Of a stretch of DNA of 64,000 nt, positions 47,125 to 56,742 are shown in pieces. This DNA is from Myxococcales bacterium (lineage in GTDB: Bacteria > Myxococcota > Polyangia > Nannocystales > Nannocystaceae). The translations under genes and the position numbers were made by a program. The first letter of the stretch is position 1, and every line of letters begins with the position of its first letter. The DNA is taken from assembly GCA_016793465.1 (NCBI GenBank), contig JAEUJW010000090.1:62001-126000 (forward strand). The letters are read 5' to 3'. The notes beneath the pieces were generated by a model. That model saw only the letters and a list, made by a program, of their open reading frames with translations. It was not told the origin of the DNA and did no database searches.

Positions 47125-49752
47125 ATGACCCGCGAGCCAGCCCTGCGCGCCGCCGGCCGCCGCAGCGAGCCCAGCCCCCGGGCGCGCTGCTCGTGCGACC
47201 TCCTCCTCGGCCTCTGCGACGAGCCCGCCGTCCGCGCCCTGCTCGCCGGGTTCTCCGCCGCCGCCGCCGATCTCCGGCGCTGTCAGGCCCAGCTCCACGC
47301 CGAGGTCGAATCCGAACCGGCCGACTGGCGCGTGCGCATCGCCCAGCGCACCGTGGGCCGCGCCGCCGATCACCTCCACCTCCTGCTGGCGATCGTCCGC
47401 AGCGCCGACTCCCACGCCTATCAGCTGCTCGACCGCGCCGGCGTGCCGTGCGGGGCGCTGCGCCGGCGCCTGATCGACGCCGTCCGCGAGGCCGAGAACG
47501 TCGCGGCCCACGGACCCCGCGAGCCGGCGCGACGCGCCGCGACGCCGACCCGCACGACCGCCGTGCCGCGCGCCGCCGAGGCCCCGCGCTCGCTCCGCGG
47601 CGAGCGCCCCGCCGGCGAACCACCGATGCGCCTGCGCAGCAGCGACGCCCGCCCCGCGGTCCGCGACGAACCCGCCGAACCACCGACGCGCCTGCGCAGC
47701 AGCGACGCCCGCCTCACGGTCCGCGACGACCCCGCCGAACCACCGCCGCGCCTGCGCAGCAGCGACGCCCGCCCCGCGGTCCGCGACGACCCCGCCGAAC
47801 CACCGACGCGCCTGCGCAGCAGCGACGCCTCGACCGCGACCACCCGCGCCGACGTCCCGCTCCGCCTGCACCGCGACGGCGCCGCCGAGTCGAGCAGCCG
47901 CCTGCGCCGCCCGTCCGACGAGCCAGGGCCCGACGTCCCGGCGCGTGCGCGTCGCGTCCACCACGACGAGCCCGCGGTCGCGACCCGCACGCGCCGCGCG
48001 GCGCACGACGGCGAGACCCACACGACCGCCGCGCACCCCGACCTCGAGCCCGCCGCGCTCGTCGAGCCTCGCCCGGCCCCGCTCGATCGCCCGCACGACC
48101 CGCCGCGCCTGACCCCGCTGCAGGCCCGCGAGCTCGCCCCGCTGCACGGCCGCGATCCCCTGCTCGCCCGCCTCGCCGACGCCGTGCTGCGCCGCTCGCC
48201 GCGCCCGCCGCTGCTCGTCGGACCGCACGGCTGCGGGCGCACCACCCTCGCCACCCACCTCGCGCGCGTCGTGCCGCAGCCGGTCTTCCTGCTCAGCGCC
48301 GCCGCCTACGCCGACGAGGACGCCCTGCGCGCCGACCTCCACGCGGTCGCTCGCCAGCGCGGCGTGGCCATCCTCGACGACCTCGATCAGCTCGGCAGCG
48401 ACGCCCCGCCCGCGTGCTTGCCGGCGCTCGTCAAGATCTGGTCCTCGGGACAGCCGCCGGTCGTCACCATCGTCTCGCCCGAGGGCCGCGCACGCCTCGA
48501 GGCGTGGCTGCCGGGCATGGCCTCGACCTTCGACGTGCTCACGGTCCCGCCGCTCGAGGGCGACGACCTGCGCGCCGCCGTGGCCGCGGCCGCGCCGGCG
48601 GTGCTCGCCGAGCACCGCGTCGGCCTGACCGCGGGCGCCCGCCTGTCCGACCTCACGCGCCTCGCCGACCGCTTCCTCGGCGGCCTCGCGCTGCCGGGCC
48701 GCGCGCTCGACCTGCTCGACCTGGCCTGCGCCCGCACCGTCCGCGAGGGCCGCAACCAGGTCTCGCGCGACACCTGGATCGACATCGTGTGCGAGCGAAG
48801 CGGCGTCCCGCGCGAGCGCGTCGAGGGCCACGGCAACCAGGAGATCCTCGACCTCGAGGGCGAGCTCGGCCGCCGCGTCGTCGGCCACGAGCACGTCATC
48901 CGCGCGCTGTCCGAGCTCATCCGCCGCAACCGGGCCGGGTTCGCCTCGCAGCGCCCGGTCGCCACCGTGCTGCTGCTCGGCCCGAGCGGCGTCGGCAAGA
49001 CCGAGATCGCCAAGGCCCTGTGCGGCGCCCTGTTCGAACGCCCCGACGCGCTCGTGCGCCTCGACATGAGCGAGTACGCCGAGAGCCACGCGGTCGCGCG
49101 GGTGATCGGCGCGCCGCCCGGCTACGTCGGCCACGAGCACGGCGGCGCCCTCACCGACCCGCTGCTGCGCCAGCCGCACTGCGTGGTCCTGCTCGACGAG
49201 ATCGAGAAGGCCCACCGCGACGTCCACCAGCTGCTGCTGCAGGTCTTCGACGAGGGCCGCCTGACCGACGGTCGCGGTCGGACCGTCGACTTCCGCCACG
49301 CCGTCGTGCTCATGACGTCCAACCTCGGCGCCGCCTGCCTCGACGAGGCCGCCGCCGACGACGCCAGGCTCGACCAGGGCCGCGTCCTCGACGCCGCCCG
49401 CGCCGCCTTCCCGGTCGAGCTGTGGAACCGCATCGAGGCCCCGCTCGTGCTCCACCCGCTGAGCCAGCGCGAGCTGGCGACGATCTGCCAGCGCCTGGCC
49501 CGCGCCGCCAGCGAGCGCCTGTTCCGCGAGCGCGGCATCCGCTACCGCCTCGACGACCGCGCCTGCCGCCACCTCGTGGCCCAGTGCGGCCGCGACAGCG
49601 CCCTCGGGGCCCGCCCGCTGCGCCATGTGCTCGCCCGGCAGGTCGAGTCGCGGGTCGCCGACGCCATCCTCCGCGGCCAGGTCCGGGCCGGCATGCTCGT
49701 CGAGGTCGGCCTCGACGCCGGCGACCTCGTGCTCACGGCCGTGCGCGCGTAG
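47125..49752 (+). CDS. ClpA/ClpB-like double AAA+ ATPase with degenerate first ATPase
   Basis: An 875-residue HSP100-type protein. The N-terminal part (about 60-118: HLHLLLAIVRSADSHAYQLL, VPCGALRRRLIDAV) resembles the Clp N-domain. A disordered insert with four copies of a 20-residue Arg/Pro repeat follows (166-235). The first AAA module at about 363 has GPHGCGRTT, so the Walker A lysine is replaced by arginine, while the Walker B-like VAILDDLDQ remains; it is probably non-hydrolysing or weakly active. The second module is intact: GPSGVGKTEIAKALC near 616, VVLLDEIEKAHRD near 689, sensor MTSNLG, then GARPLRHVLARQVES. ClpB-type middle domain and ClpP-binding loop were not recognised. It may unfold a specific partner rather than act as a general chaperone. 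Confidence 0.85.
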   Translation: MTREPALRAAGRRSEPSPRARCSCDLLLGLCDEPAVRALLAGFSAAAADLRRCQAQLHAEVESEPADWRVRIAQRTVGRAADHLHLLLAIVRSADSHAYQLLDRAGVPCGALRRRLIDAVREAENVAAHGPREPARRAATPTRTTAVPRAAEAPRSLRGERPAGEPPMRLRSSDARPAVRDEPAEPPTRLRSSDARLTVRDDPAEPPPRLRSSDARPAVRDDPAEPPTRLRSSDASTATTRADVPLRLHRDGAAESSSRLRRPSDEPGPDVPARARRVHHDEPAVATRTRRAAHDGETHTTAAHPDLEPAALVEPRPAPLDRPHDPPRLTPLQARELAPLHGRDPLLARLADAVLRRSPRPPLLVGPHGCGRTTLATHLARVVPQPVFLLSAAAYADEDALRADLHAVARQRGVAILDDLDQLGSDAPPACLPALVKIWSSGQPPVVTIVSPEGRARLEAWLPGMASTFDVLTVPPLEGDDLRAAVAAAAPAVLAEHRVGLTAGARLSDLTRLADRFLGGLALPGRALDLLDLACARTVREGRNQVSRDTWIDIVCERSGVPRERVEGHGNQEILDLEGELGRRVVGHEHVIRALSELIRRNRAGFASQRPVATVLLLGPSGVGKTEIAKALCGALFERPDALVRLDMSEYAESHAVARVIGAPPGYVGHEHGGALTDPLLRQPHCVVLLDEIEKAHRDVHQLLLQVFDEGRLTDGRGRTVDFRHAVVLMTSNLGAACLDEAAADDARLDQGRVLDAARAAFPVELWNRIEAPLVLHPLSQRELATICQRLARAASERLFRERGIRYRLDDRACRHLVAQCGRDSALGARPLRHVLARQVESRVADAILRGQVRAGMLVEVGLDAGDLVLTAVRA
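47617..47829. repeat. 60-bp tandem repeat, about 3.5 copies, inside the ClpA-like gene
   Basis: Copies start at 47617, 47677, 47737 and 47797 and encode the 20-residue unit around EPPTRLRSSDARPAVRDDPA. The unit length is a multiple of three and copies differ by few bases, indicating recent slippage or unequal crossing over. Confidence 0.95.
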
Positions 49753-49767
49753 CCCTCACGCGCGAGC

Positions 49768-49783
49768 CGGGCCTTCAGGCCCG
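49768..49783. terminator. Hairpin between convergent genes
   Basis: CGGGCCT-TC-AGGCCCG, with GAGCC and GGCTC as a possible outer stem, lies between the ends of the ClpA-like and FHA genes (37 bp apart). There is no T-run on either strand, so a bidirectional terminator is only likely. Confidence 0.45.
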
Positions 49784-49789
49784 ATCGGC

Positions 49790-50557
49790 TCAAGGTCCGC
49801 CGTACGCGTCGCTGAACTCGGCGATCGTCGACATCAGCCCGCGCGGCACCTCGACGCCGTCGCGCGACATCTCGCGCAGCGTGCGCTCGTAGTCCTCGAG
49901 GCCGGTGCCGGGGATCCTCGTGATGCGGTCGAGCGCGCCGCGCAGCTGCTCGATGATCTCGTCGGCCATCAACCACCCGTGGACCGCGTGCAGGCGGAAC
50001 ACGCGGTCGAGCCACACGCCCGACGACGACTTGGTCGCCAGGGCGATGAGGCACTGGATGCACGAGCGGGCCGTCGGGTGGTCGCCGGGCACGTTGGCGC
50101 CCATCAGCTGGTTGGTCAGGGCCAGCGCGTAGCGCTCGGCCTCCTTCAGCTTGCCCATGTTGAGCGACTTCTGGACCAGCTGCGAGATGAGCTGGGGGAA
50201 CTGCGTCTCCTCGTGGGGCCCGATGGTCTTGCGCAGGCTGTCCATCGGGTCGTCGACCGGGGCCAGGCTGCCGTCGCTGATGATGTTGATGACCTCGCGG
50301 CCGATGCGGAGGTTGTCGCCGTGGTTGAGCGTGGTCTTCTGGCGGCCCTGCAGGCGCTGGCCGTTGAGGAACGTGCCGTTCGAGCTGTCGAGGTCCTCGA
50401 CCACCAGCTCGCGCTCGTTGACGTGGAGGCGCGCGTGGTAGCGGGAGGTCAGGTCGTCGTCGAGGGTCAGCCAGCAGTCGCTCATGCGGCCGACGAGGTG
50501 GGAACCGGTCGGTAAGGCGAGGGTTCTGCCCCCGAACTTGATCTTGAACTGCGGCAC
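49790..50557 (-). CDS. FHA-domain protein
   Basis: A 255-residue protein with an N-terminal FHA domain: LPTGSHLVGRMSDCWLTL (the Gly-Arg of the first loop), DDLTSRYHARLHVNE (Ser-Arg and His), and DSSNGTFLNGQRL. FHA domains bind phosphothreonine, often as targets of Ser/Thr kinases like the three in this window. The C-terminal 150 residues are helical (QLISQLVQKSLNMGKLKEA), with no catalytic motif. It is convergent with the ClpA-like gene and downstream of two lipoprotein genes. A link to those neighbours is inference; FHA proteins with helical tails can be adaptors. Confidence 0.92.
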   Translation of the reverse strand: MPQFKIKFGGRTLALPTGSHLVGRMSDCWLTLDDDLTSRYHARLHVNERELVVEDLDSSNGTFLNGQRLQGRQKTTLNHGDNLRIGREVINIISDGSLAPVDDPMDSLRKTIGPHEETQFPQLISQLVQKSLNMGKLKEAERYALALTNQLMGANVPGDHPTARSCIQCLIALATKSSSGVWLDRVFRLHAVHGWLMADEIIEQLRGALDRITRIPGTGLEDYERTLREMSRDGVEVPRGLMSTIAEFSDAYGGP

Positions 50558-50714
50558 GGCCGGTCCGGATGGTACCGCAAACTGCCGGCGCGCCCCAAGC
50601 GCTGGGCGTGGCCGGGGGAGCGCACGCGGGTCCGGCGGATCTCACGGCCGCGGGCCGGTCCGGCGGGGCCCGGGGAGCACGCGGCGGACCGGCACCTCGC
50701 CCGGCCCGCCCCTC

Positions 50715-53700
50715 TCAGCGGACCTGGAAGTTGGTGTCGGGCGTGACCTGTCCGCCGGCCAGGTTGACCTTGACGATCTGGCCGCGGACGCCGGCGGTGC
50801 CGCCCCCGCCGCTCGTGTCGACCACGAACACGCTCGCGACCTCGGGCGCGTTAATGATCCGCGTCGGCCCGATCAGGGCGATGTTGCTGGTGACCACGCC
50901 GACGTCGAACGGCACGTAGCCCTGCAGCGTGGAGAACGACTCGGTGAAGTTGCGGGGGATCCGCGAGCGGCGGAAGTCGCGGAAGCTCGGCGGCCACTCC
51001 ATGTCGTCGCGGTCGGGGATCGTGTCGGTGAGCGCCTGCAGCCCCGTGAGGTCGAGGATCAGCGTCATCATCGGGTTGCTGTAGCGGACCGCCGCGACCG
51101 GGCCCTTGTCGCTCTCGTTGCCGTACAGGAACTGGTGGTAGAGGTTGATCGGGTTCTGCGAGTCGTCGTCGGTCAGGCCCGCGGGGCGGATGTCGTCGAT
51201 CAGGCAGGGGTTGGGGTCGCTGCCGTCGGGGCGCTCGGCCCCGGGCGAGCAGATCGGCATCGGCCAGGCCGGGCCGTACTGGGTGTCCTCCGCGTCGCTG
51301 CCGAGGCGGATGCGGCTGGTCAGCAGCGTCGAGACCTCGTCGTCCTCGTAGCACTCGTCGGTCTCGGGGTCCGTCTTGACCCGCTGGTTCAGGAAGTTGT
51401 AGCTGCCGGGGCCCGTCACCGTGAAGCTGTTGCGCGTGGTCACCGTGTAGTGGATGAGCTCGCGCAGGCACTCCGGCCCGGGCAGGCGCCGCTGCACGCA
51501 GTCCTCCTCGGGCACGCCGTCGCCGTCGGCGTCGTAGTCGCGGCAGACCCGGCGGCACGATCCGTCGATGCACAGCGGGTAGAGCGCGGCGAACCCTCCC
51601 TTGTCGTCGAAGTCGAGCTCGGCGCCGTCGTCCTCGCGGGTCTGGTTGACGCAGTCGGAGTGCGTCTCGCAGCCGCTCTCGGGCTGGTCCTCGGCGCACA
51701 CCAGGCGGGCCTCGCACTCCCACAGGAAGGCCGCGAGCGCCTCCGGGTCCTGCGGGTGGGCCTCGTTGCTGGCGTTGCGGATCACGCTGTCGATGTACTC
51801 GCCCGAGCACGGGTCGAGCCTGGTGTCCTCGTCGCCGCTCGGCTCGACCGGCTTGCCGGCCTCGTCGCGCTCGGGGAGGTACGCCTGCTCGGTGTCCGGG
51901 TCGATCGTCGGCGCCTCGCTGTACATCAGGTACGCGACCGGCGGGATGTCGAGCGCCTGCAGCCACAGCTCGTCCTGGAACGCGCGGGTGATCAGCCACT
52001 CGCGGCGCGGCGGGCCGCACGGGTCGTAGACCAGCTCGCGGCAGACCTGCAGCAGGCGCTCGGTGTCCTGGTACAGCTCCTGCGACACGCAGATGCCGCT
52101 GGCGTTGCCGGGCGTGCGCGGGTCGATCAGGCAGTACTGGCCCTCGCCGCAGTCGCCGTCGTCGCGGCACTCGAAGATCGCCAGCTTGTCGCCGGCGAGG
52201 ATGCCGGTGTCGCAGAACTTCGCGGTCGTATCGACCAGGCGGGTGTCGCCGGGCTCGTCGCTGATGCAGGTGCCGCCCTCCCAGCCCGGCTTTTCGCACA
52301 CGAGCTGACCCTGGAGGCTCTCGCTGCCGGGGATCTCGCCCTCCCACTGCAGCTTCCAGTCGCCGCCGACCCAGCTGCGGTAGTCGCGGACGACCGCGCG
52401 CACGACCTCCTCCTCGTAGAGCCCGTTGGCCTGGTCCTCGTCGGACTCCGAGTAGCCGAGGCGGTCGGCGTTGAAGACCCGCGGGATCAGCTGCTGGATC
52501 GTGTTGGTCCCGCACTGGCCGTCGCAGCTCATGCGATCGACGCAGTCGTCGGGCACCACGCACTCGCCGCCCTCGCACTCGATGTTCGGCGGGCACGGGC
52601 GGTTGGCGTCGCACGCGGTGCCCGGCGCCGGGCACACGCACGGCTTGCCCTTACCGCACTGCTCGTCGATGCAGGCCTGGTAGCCGTCGTCGTCGGCGTC
52701 GCCGCAGACCGCCTCGGGGCAGTCGAACTTGGTGTCGCAGGTGACGCCGTCGAACGCGTCGCTGTAGGCCAGGTCGATGCGGCGCAGCGACGGGGCCAGC
52801 ACCTTCAGCGCGTTGGCCTCGTCGGTCTCGCCGGCGATCGAGCGCACCGGCTCGGCGTCGACCATGCGCGGCAGGCCGGTGGTGTCGAGGCCCTCGCTGA
52901 GCGCGAGCGTGGGGTCGAGGCCCGGCCACATCATGTGCGGGAGGATGGTCGCGTCGAGCAGGCCCATGGGGTCGACGCTCGAGCTGACGGTCGGCGTGCC
53001 GCGCAGGTAGAACTGGCCGAAGGTCACGAACGTGAGCCGGCCGAAGGTCGTGGTGCCGACCCCGATCACCCCGTGCTGCCCGAACGGCGACGACGCCAGC
53101 GCCTCGGCCGAGGCCACGTCGGTCGAGAAGCAGTAGTTGGGGAACGGCGGCGACTCGGTCGCCTCGGTGCAGGGGATCAGCTTCTGGAACGTCCAGTCGG
53201 TGACGAGCGCCCCGCCGGCCGCGCGGATGCCCGGGCCGCGGGCGAACGGGCGGCGCTGCGGCGCCCCGTCGACGTCGTTGGCGGGGAAGCACACGTGCCC
53301 GAGCTCGGCCGCCGGGTCGAGCTGGGTGTCGCACTCGACCCCGAGCTCGCTGCGCAGCGGGTCGAAGTTGCGGCGGACCACGCGGGTCGAGCCGTCGCCC
53401 GCGATCGCGTAGAGGAACTGGTGGTAGATCGAGTCCTGGGTGACGTCGAAGGTCAGCTCCATCGGCGGCGTCGCCCGGATCACCGAGATCCCGCTGGCGT
53501 CCGGCAGCTCGAGCTCGAGCGCGTCGTCCCACTGCGAGCCGTCGTAGCGCAGCTCGAACAGCACGTCCGAGCCGAGCCCGCCGACGTACAGCGACGCGTC
53601 CTGGACCTCGAGGTCGGCGGCGTCGAAGCCCTGCAGCGTCTCGGGGTTGTTGGGGTCGACCTGCTCCTTGTCGATCTCCGCCGGGGTCACCAGCGCGAGC

Positions 53701-54671
53701 GCCGACGGGTACATGCCGTCGGCCTCGCCGAGCGGCGCGGCGGCCAGCTGCTCGGGGTGGTCGGCGAACTGCTCGGGGCAGTCGATCGGGCAGGTCGGGT
53801 TGAGGCCCGAGTCCGTGACCGTCACGTTGCCCTCGCCGTCGCGGACGAACTGCCGGCTCTGCAGCACGCGGTGGGTCCGCAGGTCGATCTCGGCGATCAG
53901 CTGGCACGACGGGAACGTCACGTAGATGCTGCCCGGACGCTCGGGGTCGCAGCTCAGGACCGCCTGCTCGCCGGTCTCGCCGCCGCCGTCTCCGCTGCTG
54001 CCCTCGCCCTCGCCCTCGCCGCCGTCTCCGCTGCTCTCCGAGCCGGGCGCCGGGTCGGCGAACAGCAGGCTGTTCGAGTACTCGAACGGGACCGGCACGA
54101 TCTGCCCGGGCCGCGAGCCCAGCGGCACGCCGTCGCCGCGGATCGGCGCGAACGTCTGGACCAGCGCGCTCGGGTCCTCGGTCGGCACGTCCTCGTAGGC
54201 GTAGGCCGCGAAGCCGGTGACGTCGAACAGGCTGAGGTCGCAGCTGCCGAGGTTGCCCGAGACCGCGTAGCAGCCGTCGGGGTTGCCCTTGGTCAGCGCC
54301 ATGGTCGTCGGCACCTTGCCGGCGGGGATCAGCTGGGCCCCGGGCGTGGCCTCGTCGATGTCGATCACCGAGTTCACGCAGGTGCTAAACAGCGCCACGT
54401 CGTCGCGCTCGGAGTTGGCGATGAACCCGATCAGCCGGTTCTCGCCGGTGCACGTGGCCCCGTTGCACTGCTCGAGCGAGGCCATCGAGATGACGCCGGT
54501 CTCCTCGTCCTTCGACACGCAGGCGAGCGCCATCTCGGTCGGGCGGTCGAGCACCCGGTTGGGCACGATCACGCTCTGGCGGTTGTTGCAGCTCAGCAGC
54601 AGCGCCGCCCCCGCGAGCAGGACCCCTGACCACCCTCGATGCTGTCGAATTCGTTGCACGGGTCCGCTCAC
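50715..54671 (-). CDS. Large Cys-rich lipoprotein, calcium-repeat-like, unknown function
   Basis: A 1,318-residue exported protein. The GTG at 54671 overlaps the stop of the upstream lipoprotein gene (GTGA), giving a signal peptide with a hydrophobic VLLAGAALLLSC and Cys29 at the lipobox LLSC; another GTG four codons on is possible. A low-complexity SSGDGGEGEGEGSSGDGG linker (about 195-220) follows. The middle has strand-rich, YVTN-like segments (ALVTPAEIDKEQVDPNNPET), then Asp-rich metal-loop-like motifs (DADDDGYQACIDEQCG, DYDADGDGVPEEDC) like thrombospondin type 3 repeats, and many cysteine pairs. No enzyme motif is seen. It is likely a surface or outer-membrane protein paired with the preceding lipoprotein, perhaps in adhesion or as a complex component. 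Confidence 0.85.
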   Translation of the reverse strand: MSGPVQRIRQHRGWSGVLLAGAALLLSCNNRQSVIVPNRVLDRPTEMALACVSKDEETGVISMASLEQCNGATCTGENRLIGFIANSERDDVALFSTCVNSVIDIDEATPGAQLIPAGKVPTTMALTKGNPDGCYAVSGNLGSCDLSLFDVTGFAAYAYEDVPTEDPSALVQTFAPIRGDGVPLGSRPGQIVPVPFEYSNSLLFADPAPGSESSGDGGEGEGEGSSGDGGGETGEQAVLSCDPERPGSIYVTFPSCQLIAEIDLRTHRVLQSRQFVRDGEGNVTVTDSGLNPTCPIDCPEQFADHPEQLAAAPLGEADGMYPSALALVTPAEIDKEQVDPNNPETLQGFDAADLEVQDASLYVGGLGSDVLFELRYDGSQWDDALELELPDASGISVIRATPPMELTFDVTQDSIYHQFLYAIAGDGSTRVVRRNFDPLRSELGVECDTQLDPAAELGHVCFPANDVDGAPQRRPFARGPGIRAAGGALVTDWTFQKLIPCTEATESPPFPNYCFSTDVASAEALASSPFGQHGVIGVGTTTFGRLTFVTFGQFYLRGTPTVSSSVDPMGLLDATILPHMMWPGLDPTLALSEGLDTTGLPRMVDAEPVRSIAGETDEANALKVLAPSLRRIDLAYSDAFDGVTCDTKFDCPEAVCGDADDDGYQACIDEQCGKGKPCVCPAPGTACDANRPCPPNIECEGGECVVPDDCVDRMSCDGQCGTNTIQQLIPRVFNADRLGYSESDEDQANGLYEEEVVRAVVRDYRSWVGGDWKLQWEGEIPGSESLQGQLVCEKPGWEGGTCISDEPGDTRLVDTTAKFCDTGILAGDKLAIFECRDDGDCGEGQYCLIDPRTPGNASGICVSQELYQDTERLLQVCRELVYDPCGPPRREWLITRAFQDELWLQALDIPPVAYLMYSEAPTIDPDTEQAYLPERDEAGKPVEPSGDEDTRLDPCSGEYIDSVIRNASNEAHPQDPEALAAFLWECEARLVCAEDQPESGCETHSDCVNQTREDDGAELDFDDKGGFAALYPLCIDGSCRRVCRDYDADGDGVPEEDCVQRRLPGPECLRELIHYTVTTRNSFTVTGPGSYNFLNQRVKTDPETDECYEDDEVSTLLTSRIRLGSDAEDTQYGPAWPMPICSPGAERPDGSDPNPCLIDDIRPAGLTDDDSQNPINLYHQFLYGNESDKGPVAAVRYSNPMMTLILDLTGLQALTDTIPDRDDMEWPPSFRDFRRSRIPRNFTESFSTLQGYVPFDVGVVTSNIALIGPTRIINAPEVASVFVVDTSGGGGTAGVRGQIVKVNLAGGQVTPDTNFQVR

Positions 54672-56641
54672 CGATTGTAGGGCACTTGCCGGCCGAGCCG
54701 GGCGATCTCCGCGAACCGCGTGACCCGCTTGGGGCTGAGATCGACCACGCTGACGGTCTTGTCGAGGGTGTTGGCGATGTACATGAGGTCCCGCGCCGGG
54801 TCGACCACCATCGGGTGCGGCCCCCTCCCGAGCGCCACGTTGCCGACCACCCGGACCTGCCCGAGGTCGACGATGAACATCTCCGACGGGCTGTAGCAGG
54901 TCACGGCCGCGTACTCCTGGTCGCCGGCGTAGAACAGCGTCAGCGCGGTCGGCGAGGCGCACAGCTCGATGACGCCGGCGCTCTGGTCGCGCGTGCGCCC
55001 GAACTCGTCGAGGCTGGTGTCGACGTAGGCCAGCCCGCCCGGGTTGGTCTGGACCGCGAACAGGCGCTCGCCGTCGCGGGAGAACGCCATGTCGCCGAGC
55101 TGCGCCGTGCCGCTGGTGGTGCCCGTGTCCCACGCGGCCGCGCGAAACAGCCCGGCGCCGAACAGCTTGGCGTCGCACAGGAACCGGCCCTCGGTCAGCG
55201 GCTGCGACTCGTCGTCGTCCGCCAGCGCGTCGCCGTAGATGTCCTCGGCGAGCAGGCACTGCTGATCGCCGAGGCCGTTCTTCAGGCCCTCGTAGTAGGC
55301 GATCTGGTCGTCCAGCAGCGCGCGCTCGGCCGCGTCGGCGCCGGCCCTGTCGTCCTCGAGCTTGGCGAGCACGCCGTCGATCCACGCCTCGTCGAAGGTG
55401 CCCTTCAGGGGCTCGACCGCGGCGATGAACAGCCGCGTGATGTACAGCGCGGTGCGAAACCCGGCGTAGATCAGCGGGCGCGCGCAGGCCACCGGCTCGC
55501 CGTTCGCGTCCTTGCCGAAGCTGAGCTCCGGCGCGTTGTCGGGGTCGCACGGGCGCCGGGCCAGGCCCCATCCGCCGCCGTCGACCCCGCCGAAGCTGAA
55601 CACCGAGCGCATCTGCGTGATCGCCGGGATGCCGTCCGGCCGCAGCTCGCCGTCGTCCTCGCCGCCGCGGGTCAGCTGCCCGCGCATGTCTATCATCGTC
55701 ACCGCCGGGCGCGTCGCGTGGGTCACCAGCACGTACGGGTCGCCCGGGACGGCCAGGATGTTCGAGGGCTCGCTGGCCAGGCGGATGGTGCCGTCGTCGT
55801 TGCGCAGGTACGTCAGCAGGTGCGGCACCGCCTCGAGCGCGCCGGCGCCGTCGAACACCGGCAGCTTGCCGCCGCAGCGGGTCGCGTCGTAGTAGACGCC
55901 CTGCCCGCAGTCGAGCGTCGGCACCTCGTCGGTCGGGTCCTTGGCCTCCTCGAGCGCGTTGTCGCTGAGCCGCACCCAGGTGATGCTCGGGTCGCCGCGG
56001 ACCGCCGCGAACAGGTGCCCCTCGCGCTCCGGCTCGGTGACCACGCGCTCGGTCCAGCCGCGCAGCGCCGTCCCGAAGTTGCCGATGTGCACCGCCGCGG
56101 CCTGCTCGATGAACAGCGAGTCCTCGCACTCGACGACCTGCGGCTTGTAGGCGTTGCGCCGGCACGGCACGGCCTCGGTCAGCTCGGCCCCGACGTCGCC
56201 GACCCGCGGCGCGTCCCCGGCCCCCGCCAGCGGCTCGCAGCCCGGGCACGGCCCCGGGCCGCAGAACGCCGGGTCGCCCGCGACGGTCTCGTCGACGTCC
56301 GGCGTGTTCGGGTCGTCGAGCGTGCCGAAGCAGCGCTCCGCGTCGAGCATCCACGCGGCGAAGAACCCGCGCAGGTCGACCGGCGCCAGCGTGCCCGCGT
56401 TGTACACGAGGTCGCTGTTGGCGTTGAGCACGAACATCCAGCGCGCCCGCTTGTAGGCCGGCACCCGCGGATCGAGGGCCACGCCGGCCGGGAAGTACAG
56501 CCCCACCCCGTCCGGCGAGACCCCGCGGTTGCGATCCTCGCAGCCCGGCGCGAGCGTCAACGTCGCCAGCGCCACGGCCGCGCCACAGACAACCCGCAGG
56601 CCGGAGCCCGCTCGACGAACGCTGGTCTGCCGCTGCGGCAT
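54668..56641 (-). CDS. Lipoprotein with beta-propeller (YVTN-like) repeats
   Basis: A 657-residue protein, ATG at 56641. The signal peptide reads GLRVVCGAAVALATLTLAPGC, with Cys near residue 34 as lipidation site (lipobox LAPGC). The body has repeated strand motifs of the YVTN/WD type (DGERLFAVQTNPGGLAYVDT; GRGPHPMVVDPARDLMYIA; NTLDKTVSVVDLSPKRVTRF), and about ten cysteines in the first half (CFGTLDD, CGPGPCPGCEP). It should fold as an exported beta-propeller anchored by lipid. The next gene starts inside its stop codon, so the two proteins are made in step. The function is not recognised; a scaffold or ligand-binding role would fit. Confidence 0.85.
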   Translation of the reverse strand: MPQRQTSVRRAGSGLRVVCGAAVALATLTLAPGCEDRNRGVSPDGVGLYFPAGVALDPRVPAYKRARWMFVLNANSDLVYNAGTLAPVDLRGFFAAWMLDAERCFGTLDDPNTPDVDETVAGDPAFCGPGPCPGCEPLAGAGDAPRVGDVGAELTEAVPCRRNAYKPQVVECEDSLFIEQAAAVHIGNFGTALRGWTERVVTEPEREGHLFAAVRGDPSITWVRLSDNALEEAKDPTDEVPTLDCGQGVYYDATRCGGKLPVFDGAGALEAVPHLLTYLRNDDGTIRLASEPSNILAVPGDPYVLVTHATRPAVTMIDMRGQLTRGGEDDGELRPDGIPAITQMRSVFSFGGVDGGGWGLARRPCDPDNAPELSFGKDANGEPVACARPLIYAGFRTALYITRLFIAAVEPLKGTFDEAWIDGVLAKLEDDRAGADAAERALLDDQIAYYEGLKNGLGDQQCLLAEDIYGDALADDDESQPLTEGRFLCDAKLFGAGLFRAAAWDTGTTSGTAQLGDMAFSRDGERLFAVQTNPGGLAYVDTSLDEFGRTRDQSAGVIELCASPTALTLFYAGDQEYAAVTCYSPSEMFIVDLGQVRVVGNVALGRGPHPMVVDPARDLMYIANTLDKTVSVVDLSPKRVTRFAEIARLGRQVPYNR

Positions 56642-56742
56642 GCGGGGCGAAGCTAACACAACCGCCCGCGACCGCGCACGCCCGCCGAACACCCCGAGAA
56701 CCGCTTTTTAGCCGCAGGAATGGCGAGCCCGCGGCCGCGGTA

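Noticed and set aside
50484..54629. Open frame of about 1,380 codons opposite the large lipoprotein
   Set aside because: Antisense shadow. The minus-strand protein has a signal peptide, Cys pairs and acidic loops with good codon use.
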